From assembly GCA_036389715.1 (NCBI GenBank), contig DASVWH010000102.1, positions 1 through 22,387 on the forward strand: a DNA stretch of 22,387 nt, written 5' to 3'. Every line of letters begins with the position of its first letter. Within the stretch, counting starts at the first letter, position 1. Both the position numbers and the translations under genes were made by a program. The notes below the pieces were generated by a model. The model did no database searches, was not told the DNA's origin, and worked only from the letters and a program-made list of their open reading frames with translations. Positions 7,551 through 18,692 of this stretch are shown here, one piece after another. The stretch comes from DASVWH01 sp036389715. GTDB lineage: Bacteria; Acidobacteriota; Blastocatellia; Pyrinomonadales; Pyrinomonadaceae.

Positions 7551-8033
7551 CTATTCGCCGCACTGGAACTTGAGCGTGCGCTTGATGGGCGCGGCTCCCT
7601 TTTGGCCCAACAGTCTGGCCTGGATAGTCGTCGGCTGGCAGAGCGGGCCGTAAATCCAGACGGGAACGTAATACTTCCCGGCCTCGTTAAATATTCCGAC
7701 CATCATCGTGTTGCTCACGATCAGTTTCTTCCCTTCATGGACCGTGATTTGGACCTGCCTGTCCGAATATTCCCCGGCCTTGCCGGACACTTCCACCTTG
7801 ACCAGGTAAGAGAGATCAATTTCGTTGAGACGCTCCTGGTTGGAACCGGCGATGTCCTCGGAGAAGCTATCACTCATCCGGTCGTAAGGGATGACTTTCA
7901 TTCCAGAGAGCCTGGAAGGCGAAGCGGCCGCAGTGGCAGCGCCCCTTCGTCGCTGTCCGTTGACTGCGCCGGTGGTGCAGATAACGAACAGGCCCAGGAG
8001 CAGGAGCAATGATTTGTGCGATGTTTTCGGCAT
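7551..8033 (-). CDS. Small secreted protein with one predicted disulfide, unknown function
   Basis: A 160-residue protein with a signal peptide (about 1-26, hydrophobic LLLLLGLFVI core, VNG before Q27). An Arg/Ala-rich spacer leads to a predicted beta-rich domain of about 110 residues ('LSYLVKVEVSGKAGEYSDRQVQ', then 'YYVPVWIYGPLCQPTTIQAR'). The only two cysteines of the mature chain are C132 and C158, near the end, and probably form a disulfide in the periplasm. A GGAAAGGAAAG ribosome-binding site lies about 6-10 nt before the ATG. I do not recognise the family. It is transcribed in the same direction as the FecR-domain gene, 328 bp away. Confidence 0.75.
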   Translation of the reverse strand: MPKTSHKSLLLLLGLFVICTTGAVNGQRRRGAATAAASPSRLSGMKVIPYDRMSDSFSEDIAGSNQERLNEIDLSYLVKVEVSGKAGEYSDRQVQITVHEGKKLIVSNTMMVGIFNEAGKYYVPVWIYGPLCQPTTIQARLLGQKGAAPIKRTLKFQCGE

Positions 8034-8220
8034 TTATGACTTTCCTTTCCATTCTTGAAACGAGCGGTGGACTTAATAACACATTGGTCAACGGCGGCAC
8101 AACAAATAAAACCTGCGCTCAAAGGCGCAAGGCCCTCGCGCCGGGCCACGAAGAGATGGACGCGAGGCGCAGCGTTCATTTGCCTGGGCCGCGCGGGTCA
8201 CTCCCGGCCGCGCCCGCCCG

Positions 8221-8790
<570 letters not shown>

Positions 8791-8823
8791 AAGCGATTCA
8801 TTTCCTTCACTTTAATGTTCGCC

Positions 8824-10182
8824 CTATCGTCTCACATCCCCGTTCGCGCTCTCAGGCGCGCGACGAAAGAGCAGGTAATAAACGGGCGCTCCGAGCGCGA
8901 CGACTGCCACGCCCAGGAAAGCCTGCAAGGGGTTGTTCATCGCCAGCAGCGCGAGCAGCACGATGACCAGCGCCAGAAAAAAGAGCGGCGGCAAAGGATA
9001 GCCGGGCGTCTTGAAGCCGACGCCCTCTCCCTGGCGGCGGTTGAAGACGAAGACGGCCGCGACCGTCAGCGCGATGAAGACGACCGTCACGAAAAAGAAG
9101 TAAGCGATAATCTTGTCGAACGTGCCGACCGCCACCAGCAGCGAGGCCAGCGCAGCTTGCAGCATGATGGCGCGCATGGGCGTGCCGAAACGCGGGTGGA
9201 GGCGCGCGATTGATTTGAGGAAGAGGCCGTCACGCGCCATCGCGTAATAGACGCGCGGCGCGACCATGATGAAGGCGGCCAGGCTGCCGAGCACGGAAAT
9301 GACGACGATGCCGGAGAAGATGCGCCCGCCCGTCTCGCCGAAGAGTGCGACGCCCACCTGCGCCGCGAAGGTCTGCGCCGCGGTCTCGCCCGCCGGAACA
9401 TTTTCCAGCGGCACGAGGTAGAGAAAGACCGCGCTCGTCAGGACATAAACCGCCGTCACGATGAGGATGCCGAAGAGCAGTGCGCGCGGCAGAGTCCTTT
9501 CGGGATCGCGCACCTCGCCCGCCACCTTGGTCAAATCCCACCACCCGGCGAACGAGAAGAACCCGGCGACCATCGCGCCCGCGAGCGCGGCGACGAGCGT
9601 TTCGGAGCCGGGCCGCTGCGCCGCGAAGGGCGCGAAGTTGGCCCAGCTTCCGAGCCCCGAGCCGAAGCCCCAGACAACTATCACGAGCAGCAGTCCGAGC
9701 TTGAGCGCCGTCAGCGTCTGCATCAGGCGCGAGCCGAACTTGATGCCGAGAATATTGACGGCGGCGAGCGCGAGAATGGCTCCGACGGCGACGAGCTTCA
9801 TGCCGACGGGCGAGAGCTTGACGATGAAACCGGCGTAGCTCGCCATCCCGACCGCGAAGGCCGCCGTCAAGCCGGGATCGAGGACGAGCAGCGCCATCCA
9901 GCCGTAGAGAAAGGCGAGCTGTGGCCCGTATGCCTCGCGCAGGTAGACGTAGCCGCCGCCCGCCTGCGGGAAACGCGCCGACAGCTCGCCGTAACAGAGC
10001 GCGCCGCAGAGCGCCATCGCGCCCATCGCCAGCCAGATGACGAGCAGCCACATCGGCGACCCCAGCGACTTGGCCATCCCGGCGGGCGTCAGAAAGATGC
10101 CGACGGCGATTACCTCGCCGACGACCAGCGCCGTCGCCGCGCCGAGTCCAAGCTGTCGCTTCAGTTCGCCTTGCGCTCGCAC
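8824..10182 (-). CDS. APC-superfamily amino acid permease
   Basis: A 452-residue inner-membrane transporter with about 12 hydrophobic segments spread over its whole length, the usual size and layout of APC-family amino acid carriers. TM1 carries the broken-helix substrate motif 'GEVIAVGIFLTP', TM2-TM3 the conserved 'YGELSARFPQAGGGYVYLREAYG', and the cytoplasmic loop before the later helices 'RVYYAMARDGLFLKSIARLHPRFGTP'. It probably imports or exchanges a neutral amino acid or polyamine with protons; the substrate cannot be told. The start is a GTG at 10182 with GGAAGG 9 nt upstream. The AhpD-like selenoprotein gene starts 33 bp after its stop on the same strand, so they may be cotranscribed. 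The TonB-dependent receptor lies 43 bp upstream on the same strand. Confidence 0.92.
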   Translation of the reverse strand: MRAQGELKRQLGLGAATALVVGEVIAVGIFLTPAGMAKSLGSPMWLLVIWLAMGAMALCGALCYGELSARFPQAGGGYVYLREAYGPQLAFLYGWMALLVLDPGLTAAFAVGMASYAGFIVKLSPVGMKLVAVGAILALAAVNILGIKFGSRLMQTLTALKLGLLLVIVVWGFGSGLGSWANFAPFAAQRPGSETLVAALAGAMVAGFFSFAGWWDLTKVAGEVRDPERTLPRALLFGILIVTAVYVLTSAVFLYLVPLENVPAGETAAQTFAAQVGVALFGETGGRIFSGIVVISVLGSLAAFIMVAPRVYYAMARDGLFLKSIARLHPRFGTPMRAIMLQAALASLLVAVGTFDKIIAYFFFVTVVFIALTVAAVFVFNRRQGEGVGFKTPGYPLPPLFFLALVIVLLALLAMNNPLQAFLGVAVVALGAPVYYLLFRRAPESANGDVRR

Positions 10183-10225
10183 TTGTGCCGACCTTCCGTA
10201 AGCTCGAAAAACCTCTGGGGAAGCC

Positions 10226-13204
10226 TTAGAACGTGAAGCGCGCGGCGAATTGAAAGGCGCGCGGGCCGCCCGAGCCGAAGACGCCGCCCGCAGTCGTCAC
10301 GGCCCGCCCGAAGCTCGACGAGCGCAGGAAGCCGGGGTCAGACGGATTATCGCTGTCGCGGACCAGCACGTTCGAGAAGCCCGAATAGTTGACGTTCGAG
10401 ACGCCGAGCACGTTCGTCACGTTAAAGAGATTGAAGACCTCGACGATGGGCTCAAGGCTGACGCTCTCCGTGAACATGAACCTTTTCGAGAGCCGCAGGT
10501 CCAGCGAGTTGAAGCTGTCGCTGAAGCGTGCGTCCTCGCGCACGAGCGGCAGCAACTGTCCGCCCACTCCGCCCCCGGCGTTGAGCTGGCTGATAAAGCT
10601 GTTGAGCTCCGCGCCCGTATGGAAGAGACGCCCGCCCGCGTTGCGCTGGAGCGCGGGGATACGCGAAGAGCCGCCGGGCAGGATGATGTCCATCGGAACG
10701 GCGGAAGCCATCGTCCAGATGGGCGCGAGCCTCAGGCCCGCGGGCAGCTCGAAGACGCCCGCGAAGGTGAACCGATGCCGCTGGTCGTTCGGCGCAGGCC
10801 CGTACTCAAGCCGCAGGTTGTTCGGGTCAACCGGCCCGTTCGAGAAGGGAATCTGATCGTCGTTGGCGTAGTTGAATGTCTTCGAGAGCGTGTAGGAAGC
10901 GCGGAACTGGTAGCCCTTCGTGTAGCGCTTCTCAAAGCTCAGGAGCAGCCCGTCATACTTCGTCTTGACGGAGGATTCGAGATTGACGACGCGGTCCGGG
11001 CCGCCGACGACCGGGTTGAAGACGGTCCCGACCGTGCGGCCGATGATGAAGTGCGTGCCGAAGTTGTGCAGGTAATCGGCGCGAATGACGAAGTCCCTGG
11101 CAAGCTCGCGCTCTGCTCCGATGTTCGACTGCTGGACCATCGGGTTCTGAAGATCGTTGTCGATGATGTTGATGCCGGAAGCGCCCGCGCCGGGCAGAAT
11201 AAAGCCCGTGAAGGGATTCGAGATGGTCGGCGCGAAGGGCGGGAACTGTCCCGTCGCGGGGTCAATGAAGAAGAGATTGCCCGCGCGCACGGCGATGGGC
11301 AGAGCGCGCCCGTCCAGCCCGCGTTCGAGCGATTGTAGCTCCAGTGTGACGCGGTCGTAATAGATGCCGTAGCCGCCGTGAATGCTGGTGCGTCCGTCGT
11401 CCGGCGAATAGTTGAAGCCGACGCGCGGGCCGAAGTTATTGCCGTCGCGCGAGCGCGGGCCTTTGAGAAAAGGCAGAATCAGCGGATTGAGTTTGTCAAC
11501 GCGGCTGAGGTTCTTGACATCCGTATCAACTTCGTAGCGCAGCCCCATGTTGAGCGTCCAGCGGGGATGCACGCGCCAGTCGTCCTGCGCGAAGAAGGCC
11601 AGGTAGGTGTTATCGGCGTCCGGGATGACGAGCGACCTATCAGGAAGTGCGCTCCGCAGCGTGATGGCAAAGAGCAGGTCGTTGTCGTCAACGCGGCCGT
11701 CGCCGTTGTGATCGAAGTCCGGGAAATCCTGGACCAGCTCGACGCGTCCCTGGCGGAAGACGCCGAGATTAAAGGCGGCGTTGACGCGCTGGACCTCGCC
11801 GCCGAAGCGCAGCGTGTGCTGGCCGCTGATCTTCGTCAGGGCATCGTTAAACTGTAGACGCCTTTGCGTCGTCTGCTGCGGCACGCGGAATGACGCGCCG
11901 TCCTGCAAGCTCGGAAAGGTCAACTGCGGCGCGACCGTGACGGGCTCCGTGCGATTGAGAAAATCGCTGAAGCTGAAGGTGAAATCGTTGACCGCGGTGG
12001 GCGAGAGGACGCGCGTCCAATTGGCCAGGAACGAATGATAGTTGTTGCGCCCGGACTGGCGTTGCGAGGCCGAGCCGAGAGAGCGAATGAGCGTGCTGGC
12101 CGCCACGTCGTCTGCGCGTTCAAGCGAGTAACGAAAGCCCAGCTTGTTCCGATCGCCGAGCTGCCAATCGCCGCGCAAGGTCAGGAGCAGGTCGTTGAGC
12201 GGAGCGGGCGCGAAGCTGCGCGTGATGATGCGCCGCGCCGTGTCGCGCTCGCCGACTAAAACAGCGCCGTCCTGATTGCGGTACTCGAATGCGCCGAAGT
12301 ACCAGGCCGTGTTGCGCTTGATAGGCCCGCCGATTGCGAAGGCGTATTGCTCGCGGTCGAAGGGCGGCTTCGGCCCGGCGGCCCGGTCGAAGGTCGCGGG
12401 CAAGCCTTGCAGCCTGCGGTCGCGGAAGTAGAAGGAGGCTGACCCGTGCAGATAGTTCGTGCCTTGCTTGGTGATGATATTGATGACGGAAGAGCCTGAG
12501 CGGCCGAGCTCGGCGGAGAAGCGGGCGGTCGCAATCTGAAATTCCGCGACCGCCTCCTGCGAGATGTTCTGAAGCGGCCCGCCCACCACGTCGTCGTTGT
12601 TGTCCATGCCGTCAATCGTCACGTTGCCGCCGCGCCCTAGTTGCCCGGCCGAAGAGATGGCGACGGTGTTGGTCTTGGTCGGGTCGAAATTGGGCGCGGG
12701 CGAATTGCCCGGGACGAGGAGCGCGAGTTCGAGAAAGTTGCGACCGTTGAGAGGGAGGCTCGCAATCTCGCGTTCGTTGATGACCCTGTCCACCTTGGAC
12801 GAGAGGGTGTCAATCAGGGGTATGTTATCGATGTCGTCTATGATTATCGTCGCCGTTTTCGGGTTGACCTCAAGCGTTATATCCAGCCTGACGGACTGCC
12901 CGACCTGAAGCACGATGGGAGCCTCCAGGGCCTTCATAGCGAAGTTGGCGGCCTCGGCCTTGACCTCGTATTCGTCCGGCGGAAGATTCGTCAGGACGTA
13001 GAGCCCTTCGTCGTTGGTTGTCGTCCGGCGCTCGATGCCGGTGGCCTTTTGCCTGGCCGTGACCTGTGCGCCGGAGATAACAGCGCCGTTCGGGTCTCTG
13101 ATGATTCCGCTCAGGGTTGCAGTGGCCGATTGCTGCGCGGCAGTGTTTAAGGCCAGAAGACAGACCAGGAGCAGAGATGCGACGACGCTGGGGGGGCGAC
13201 TCAT
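10226..13204 (-). CDS. Oar-type TonB-dependent receptor with carboxypeptidase-regulatory-like domain
   Basis: A 992-residue outer-membrane protein. The signal peptide is about 1-23 (TAA before Q24). Residues 27-113 form a carboxypeptidase-regulatory-like (CNA-B/transthyretin) domain: 'LSGIIRDPNGAVISGAQVTA', 'TNDEGLYVLTNLPPDEYEV'. Residues 130-245 are the plug: 'INEREIASLPLNGRNFLELA', 'NVTIDGMDNND', 'FSAELGRSGSSVINIITKQG'. The rest is a beta-barrel with many aromatic-ended strands, and the chain ends in the typical C-terminal Phe (QFAARFTF). Proteins of this kind are strongly expanded in Acidobacteria and are presumed to take up oligosaccharides, peptides or chelates with TonB energy; the ligand is unknown. 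An EF-hand-like loop lies in the barrel part (D498-x-N500-x-D502-G ... D509). An AAAGGA site precedes the ATG. Confidence 0.95.
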   Translation of the reverse strand: MSRPPSVVASLLLVCLLALNTAAQQSATATLSGIIRDPNGAVISGAQVTARQKATGIERRTTTNDEGLYVLTNLPPDEYEVKAEAANFAMKALEAPIVLQVGQSVRLDITLEVNPKTATIIIDDIDNIPLIDTLSSKVDRVINEREIASLPLNGRNFLELALLVPGNSPAPNFDPTKTNTVAISSAGQLGRGGNVTIDGMDNNDDVVGGPLQNISQEAVAEFQIATARFSAELGRSGSSVINIITKQGTNYLHGSASFYFRDRRLQGLPATFDRAAGPKPPFDREQYAFAIGGPIKRNTAWYFGAFEYRNQDGAVLVGERDTARRIITRSFAPAPLNDLLLTLRGDWQLGDRNKLGFRYSLERADDVAASTLIRSLGSASQRQSGRNNYHSFLANWTRVLSPTAVNDFTFSFSDFLNRTEPVTVAPQLTFPSLQDGASFRVPQQTTQRRLQFNDALTKISGQHTLRFGGEVQRVNAAFNLGVFRQGRVELVQDFPDFDHNGDGRVDDNDLLFAITLRSALPDRSLVIPDADNTYLAFFAQDDWRVHPRWTLNMGLRYEVDTDVKNLSRVDKLNPLILPFLKGPRSRDGNNFGPRVGFNYSPDDGRTSIHGGYGIYYDRVTLELQSLERGLDGRALPIAVRAGNLFFIDPATGQFPPFAPTISNPFTGFILPGAGASGINIIDNDLQNPMVQQSNIGAERELARDFVIRADYLHNFGTHFIIGRTVGTVFNPVVGGPDRVVNLESSVKTKYDGLLLSFEKRYTKGYQFRASYTLSKTFNYANDDQIPFSNGPVDPNNLRLEYGPAPNDQRHRFTFAGVFELPAGLRLAPIWTMASAVPMDIILPGGSSRIPALQRNAGGRLFHTGAELNSFISQLNAGGGVGGQLLPLVREDARFSDSFNSLDLRLSKRFMFTESVSLEPIVEVFNLFNVTNVLGVSNVNYSGFSNVLVRDSDNPSDPGFLRSSSFGRAVTTAGGVFGSGGPRAFQFAARFTF

Positions 13205-13373
13205 TTATGGATGATTCCTTTGAAGTGGAAAATTAATATGGACCTATCCTGACCGTTGGCCGGGTTTTTCCGCCGGGCTGATTTCGACAGACTGGCCGCA
13301 TGATAAGGAATGACGCGGCGTTAGCGCAAGATGCGACTCCGCCCGGGCGCGAAAGCCGTTCAGGTATAACAGC

Positions 13374-16052
<2,679 letters not shown>

Positions 16053-16089
16053 TGTGATGATGCTCTTCAAACCGGCTTGATAAAGGAAA

Positions 16090-16109
16090 GGCCACCCCAA
16101 TCGGTGGCC
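16090..16109 (-). terminator. Hairpin terminator after the HNH gene
   Basis: GGCCACC (16090-16096) and GGTGGCC (16103-16109) form a perfect 7-bp stem with a 6-nt loop. In the - direction it is followed by TTTCCTTTAT. It sits 30 nt after the HNH gene stop and 37 nt before the glucosidase GTG, so it would end the tRNA-Glu/HNH transcript. Confidence 0.6.
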
Positions 16110-16138
16110 GTCAACCTCGAAGGTCTTGAGAGCGCGTC

Positions 16139-16567
16139 TTAAAGCCGCCGCTCACTCATACACTTATTACACCATGCTTGTAAACCATTCCAGCGGGTTC
16201 TGTTACGACTAAAGGCGGCCACCGGATAAAAGGTTTTGCACCTCCTGCACCAGGCCGTCCCGGCGGGGCCTGCTTTGCGTCTGCGCGCGCCACCTCCTCT
16301 GTAATGATGCGGGACATTGCAGCGCGGATGTGAAAAGGCGATGTTGTCCGGGGACCAGAACAGCTCGACGCTGACGCCTTCCCAGGGCTGCTTATGCTCG
16401 ATGCTCAACTCATCGACCGTCTCGATGCTCTCTGAACATCTGAAACAGATATTCTCGTCATGCTTTTGGAGAAGATGGAACAGAATCTTTTTTCTCAATC
16501 GTGCGTTGGCTGTTCCGTGAGGCATGCCAAGAAAGGCACTCTTACGCGTACCGCTATCGGTTTTCAT
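16139..16567 (-). CDS. HNH-endonuclease-like protein with C-terminal four-cysteine zinc ribbon
   Basis: A 142-residue protein. The first half has the HNH (His-Me finger) layout: C41-x-x-C44, then 'LSIEHKQPWEGV' (E57-H58), N75 in 'SPDNIAFSH', and H80-P-R-C83-N. The cysteines would hold a structural zinc. The second half adds C107-x-x-C110 and C133-x-x-C136 around 'TFYPVAAFSRNRTRWNGLQA', a zinc-ribbon layout often seen with HNH and phage-type proteins. It probably binds or nicks nucleic acid; no substrate is known and there is no partner restriction or phage gene nearby. I take the ATG at 16567 with AAGAAGGTGG just upstream; a GTG at 16573 would add two residues. The gene begins 30 nt after the tRNA-Glu 3' end on the same strand with no terminator between, so the two are likely one transcript. 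Confidence 0.8.
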   Translation of the reverse strand: MKTDSGTRKSAFLGMPHGTANARLRKKILFHLLQKHDENICFRCSESIETVDELSIEHKQPWEGVSVELFWSPDNIAFSHPRCNVPHHYRGGGARRRKAGPAGTAWCRRCKTFYPVAAFSRNRTRWNGLQAWCNKCMSERRL

Positions 16568-16597
16568 CGCCACCTTCTTGTTTGATTATTGAAATGA

Positions 16598-16671
16598 CGG
16601 CGCATACGGGGCTCGAACCCGTGGTCTCTGCCTTGAGAGGGCAGCGTGTTAACCAACTACACCAATGCGCC
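16598..16671 (-). tRNA. tRNA-Glu (anticodon CUC)
   Basis: On the - strand a full cloverleaf is seen. The 7-bp acceptor is GGCGCAT/ATGCGCC (perfect), the D stem GTGT/ACAC with a GTTGGTTA-type loop, and the anticodon stem CTGCC/GGCAG with loop CTCTCAA, giving anticodon CUC. The T arm is ACGGG-TTCGAGC-CCCGT. The discriminator base is G, as usual for tRNA-Glu. CCA is not encoded. A consensus promoter lies just upstream. Confidence 0.97.
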
Positions 16672-16687
16672 TTAAAGAGTGAGACGA

Positions 16688-16717
16688 ATTATAGAGGCGT
16701 GCGCGGGCGATTGGCAA
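16688..16717 (-). promoter_or_regulatory. Sigma-70-type promoter of tRNA-Glu
   Basis: On the - strand, TTGCCA (16717-16712, 5 of 6 to the -35 consensus) and a perfect TATAAT (16693-16688) are spaced by 18 bp. The -10 box ends 16 nt before the tRNA 5' end, leaving a leader of about 9 nt. It likely drives tRNA-Glu and the HNH gene behind it. Confidence 0.85.
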
Positions 16718-16800
16718 GCGAGCCTGCTCTGGCAGCCTTGCTGGAGCGGACGTGTCGCCGCCGCAGGCTTCGATGGCCAGGCGGGTTTCATTCTTTCTCT

Positions 16801-16829
16801 TTTGAGTTTATAGTTATCTTGAACTCAAA
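16801..16829. promoter_or_regulatory. 8-bp inverted repeat upstream of the glycine-zipper gene, possible operator
   Basis: TTTGAGTT (16801-16808) and AACTCAAA (16822-16829) form a perfect inverted repeat around 13 AT-rich bases containing TATAGT, a possible -10 element. It lies 48 bp upstream of the ATG at 16878. It could be an operator overlapping the promoter, or an RNA hairpin in the 5' leader. Confidence 0.4.
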
Positions 16830-16877
16830 GGACCAGCTCTCCCGTGAAGATAGTAACCTGAAAGGAAGTTCGTAAAA

Positions 16878-17216
16878 ATGAAAAAGTCTCTGGCAATTCT
16901 CATCGCGGCGGCGCTGCTGGCGATTGTTCTGCCCGTGGCGGCGCAGGCGCAGTGCGGTAACCTGCGGCACAGGCACGGCAATACCTGGCACACGCACCGC
17001 AGCTGCGTCGGCGATGGTCACAAGCACGGGCGCAGCTTCTGGCAGAAGCACCGCGATAAGCTGACGACCGCGGGCGGCGCTGTCGGCGGCGCGGCGATAG
17101 GCGGCATCATCGGCGGCCGTAAGGGCGCGGCCATCGGGGCGATTACGGGCGGCGGCGGCGCGGCCGTTTACACCTACGGCATCCGCAAGCGTCGTCGTTC
17201 GGCAAGGACCTACTAA
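16878..17216 (+). CDS. Exported His-rich glycine-zipper protein
   Basis: A 112-residue protein with a clear signal peptide (MKKSLAILIA start, cleaved in AQA before Q25). The mature N-terminal half is His-rich: H31, H33, H38, H40, H48, H50, H58, with C26 and C43, a metal-binding-like composition. Residues 64-97 are a glycine zipper ('GGAVGGAAIGGIIGGRKG', 'GAAIGAITGGGG'). This is the pattern of small envelope proteins that insert into or pack against membranes. It ends in a basic tail, RKRRRSARTY. An AAAGGAAG ribosome-binding site lies about 10 nt before the ATG. It probably sits in the periplasm or outer membrane; no specific function is known. Possible promoter and operator sequences lie at 16801-16829, and strong hairpins follow the gene. 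Confidence 0.8.
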   Translation: MKKSLAILIAAALLAIVLPVAAQAQCGNLRHRHGNTWHTHRSCVGDGHKHGRSFWQKHRDKLTTAGGAVGGAAIGGIIGGRKGAAIGAITGGGGAAVYTYGIRKRRRSARTY

Positions 17217-17250
17217 CGGTAATTCATTCCGGCAAAAGCTCTTCTCGGCG

Positions 17251-17315
17251 AGAGCGCGCGCCCTCCGGCCTCTGGTCGGCGGGCGCGCTCTACGCTCAAA
17301 CTGAGCGTAGAGCGC
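17251..17315. terminator. Two overlapping, mutually exclusive GC-rich hairpins
   Basis: Hairpin A pairs AGAGC+GCGCCC (17251-17255 and 17258-17263, with a 2-nt bulge) with GGGCGCGCTCT (17281-17291). Hairpin B is a perfect 14-bp stem, 17285-17298 with 17302-17315, and a 3-nt AAC loop. They share 17285-17291, so only one can form at a time. They lie between the glycine-zipper gene and pntAA. The simple reading is a strong terminator; an attenuator-like switch ahead of pntAA is possible. There is no U-run after B. Confidence 0.55.
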
Positions 17316-17445
17316 CAGCCAGCGCAAAATGCGGCGGCCCTTCGTCGCAGTAGATTTTTTCAAGACTCTCCGAGCTAATCCCGAACGCTTTTTGATGAAC
17401 AACCGCAGCAGCAGCACCGCAATTCAAATCCGGGCGACTGCGTCG

Positions 17446-17451
17446 AAGGAG
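17446..17451 (+). promoter_or_regulatory. Ribosome-binding site that fixes the TTG start of pntAA
   Basis: AAGGAG lies 7 nt before the TTG at 17459. There is no ATG or GTG at a better distance, and the family's usual N-terminus (M-x-IGVLRE) begins exactly here. Confidence 0.85.
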
Positions 17452-17458
17452 AACGGAA

Positions 17459-18604
17459 TTGAACATCGGGGTACTCAGGGAAACAGAGCCGGGCGAAGCC
17501 CGCGTCGCGCTCGTTCCCGAATCCGTGCGCAAGCTCATCGCCCTTAAAGCGACCGTCCGCGTCGAGAGCGGGGCCGGAAATCAGGCGGGCGCGGGCGACG
17601 AGGCTTACCGCGAAGCCGGTGCGGAAATCGTGACGGAGCGCGCGGCGCTGCTGGCCTCCGCGGATGTCCTGGCGGTCGTCAACCGTCCTTCCCTGGAAGA
17701 CACGCGAGAGCTTCAGCGGGGCGCTGTCGTCCTGGGTTTCCTGCGTCCCCTGGACGAGCCCGCGGCGCTCGGGCAGATCGTCGAGCAGCGCCTGACTGCC
17801 TTTGCGATGGAGTTGATTCCGCGCATCACCCGCGCGCAGGCGATGGACGCGCTCTCTTCGATGGCGACGGTGGTCGGCTACAAGGCCGTCGTGATGGCCG
17901 CAGAGCGTTTGCCGCGGATGTTCCCGATGCTGATGACTGCGGCCGGGACGGTTCCCCCGGCTCGCGTGCTGGTGCTCGGCGCGGGCGTTGCGGGACTCCA
18001 GGCCATCGCGACGGCGCGTCGCCTCGGGGCGGTTGTCGAAGCCTACGACGTGCGCAAGGCCGCGGGCGAACAGGTGCGCTCGCTCGGCGCGACGTTCCTC
18101 GAAGTCGATCTCGGCGGGATTCAGACGGAGGACGCGGGCGGCTACGCGGTCGAGCTGACGGAAGAGGCTATGAACCGCGGCCGGGAATTGATCGTCAGGC
18201 AGGCGAAGACGGCCGACGTGATTATCACTACGGCGCAAGTGCCGGGCAAACGAGCGCCGCTGCTGGTCACGGAAGCGGCCGTCGCAGGGATGAAGCGCGG
18301 CTCGCTCGTTCTGGACCTGGCGGGTGCGACGGGCGGCAACTGCGCCGCCTGCCGTCCGGGCGAGACCATCGAAGTCAACGGCGTGCTCCTGATGTCGCCG
18401 CTCAACCTGGCGGCGACCGTGCCCGTCCACGCCAGCCAGCTCTATTCGCGCAACGTGACGGCGTTTCTCGGCCTCTTGCTGAAAGACGGAGAGCTGAACA
18501 TAGACATGACGGACGATGTCGTCGGCCCGGCCTGCATCGCACACGGGGAAGAGTATGTTCACCCGCGCGTCGCGGCGGCGCTCGAAGAGATAGCGAGCCG
18601 CTAA
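17459..18604 (+). CDS. pntAA: NAD(P) transhydrogenase alpha subunit, NAD(H)-binding part (PntAA)
   Basis: A 381-residue domain I of proton-translocating transhydrogenase, the peripheral cytoplasmic part that binds NAD(H). The complex uses proton motive force to drive NADH + NADP+ to NAD+ + NADPH. The N-terminus 'IGVLRETEPGEARVALVPE' matches the alanine dehydrogenase/PntA family. 'ITRAQAMDALSSMATVVGYKAV' and the Rossmann loop G174-A-G-V-A-G179, followed by 'YDVR', are diagnostic. The protein ends after domain I, so this is the split three-subunit form in which domains II and III are separate (20007-21721). Start is a TTG with AAGGAG 7 nt upstream. It is separated from pntAB by an S41 peptidase gene in the same direction. 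Confidence 0.93.
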   Translation: MNIGVLRETEPGEARVALVPESVRKLIALKATVRVESGAGNQAGAGDEAYREAGAEIVTERAALLASADVLAVVNRPSLEDTRELQRGAVVLGFLRPLDEPAALGQIVEQRLTAFAMELIPRITRAQAMDALSSMATVVGYKAVVMAAERLPRMFPMLMTAAGTVPPARVLVLGAGVAGLQAIATARRLGAVVEAYDVRKAAGEQVRSLGATFLEVDLGGIQTEDAGGYAVELTEEAMNRGRELIVRQAKTADVIITTAQVPGKRAPLLVTEAAVAGMKRGSLVLDLAGATGGNCAACRPGETIEVNGVLLMSPLNLAATVPVHASQLYSRNVTAFLGLLLKDGELNIDMTDDVVGPACIAHGEEYVHPRVAAALEEIASR

Positions 18605-18692
18605 ACTATCTGCGGGCGAAACTCATTGGACGCGAAATCTCGGGCGGCCGAGCGCCGCCGGACCTGAGCTCTCCCGGGCAGGATTATCGCTT

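Noticed and set aside
10250..11338. A 362-codon open frame on the + strand
   Set aside because: It is antisense to the TonB-dependent receptor barrel and its composition is typical of a shadow frame.
16053..16100. TTG start at 16100 for the glucosidase
   Set aside because: The TTG lies inside a terminator-like hairpin, and the family's usual N-terminus begins at the GTG at 16052.
16501..16875. Open frame on the + strand beginning near the HNH gene
   Set aside because: It runs antisense through tRNA-Glu ('HTGLEPVVSALRGQRVNQLHQ' is the well-known translation of a reversed tRNA) and is not a gene.
17375..18562. A 395-codon open frame on the - strand
   Set aside because: It lies fully antisense to pntAA, which has all family motifs; the antisense product is Arg/His-rich with no motif.
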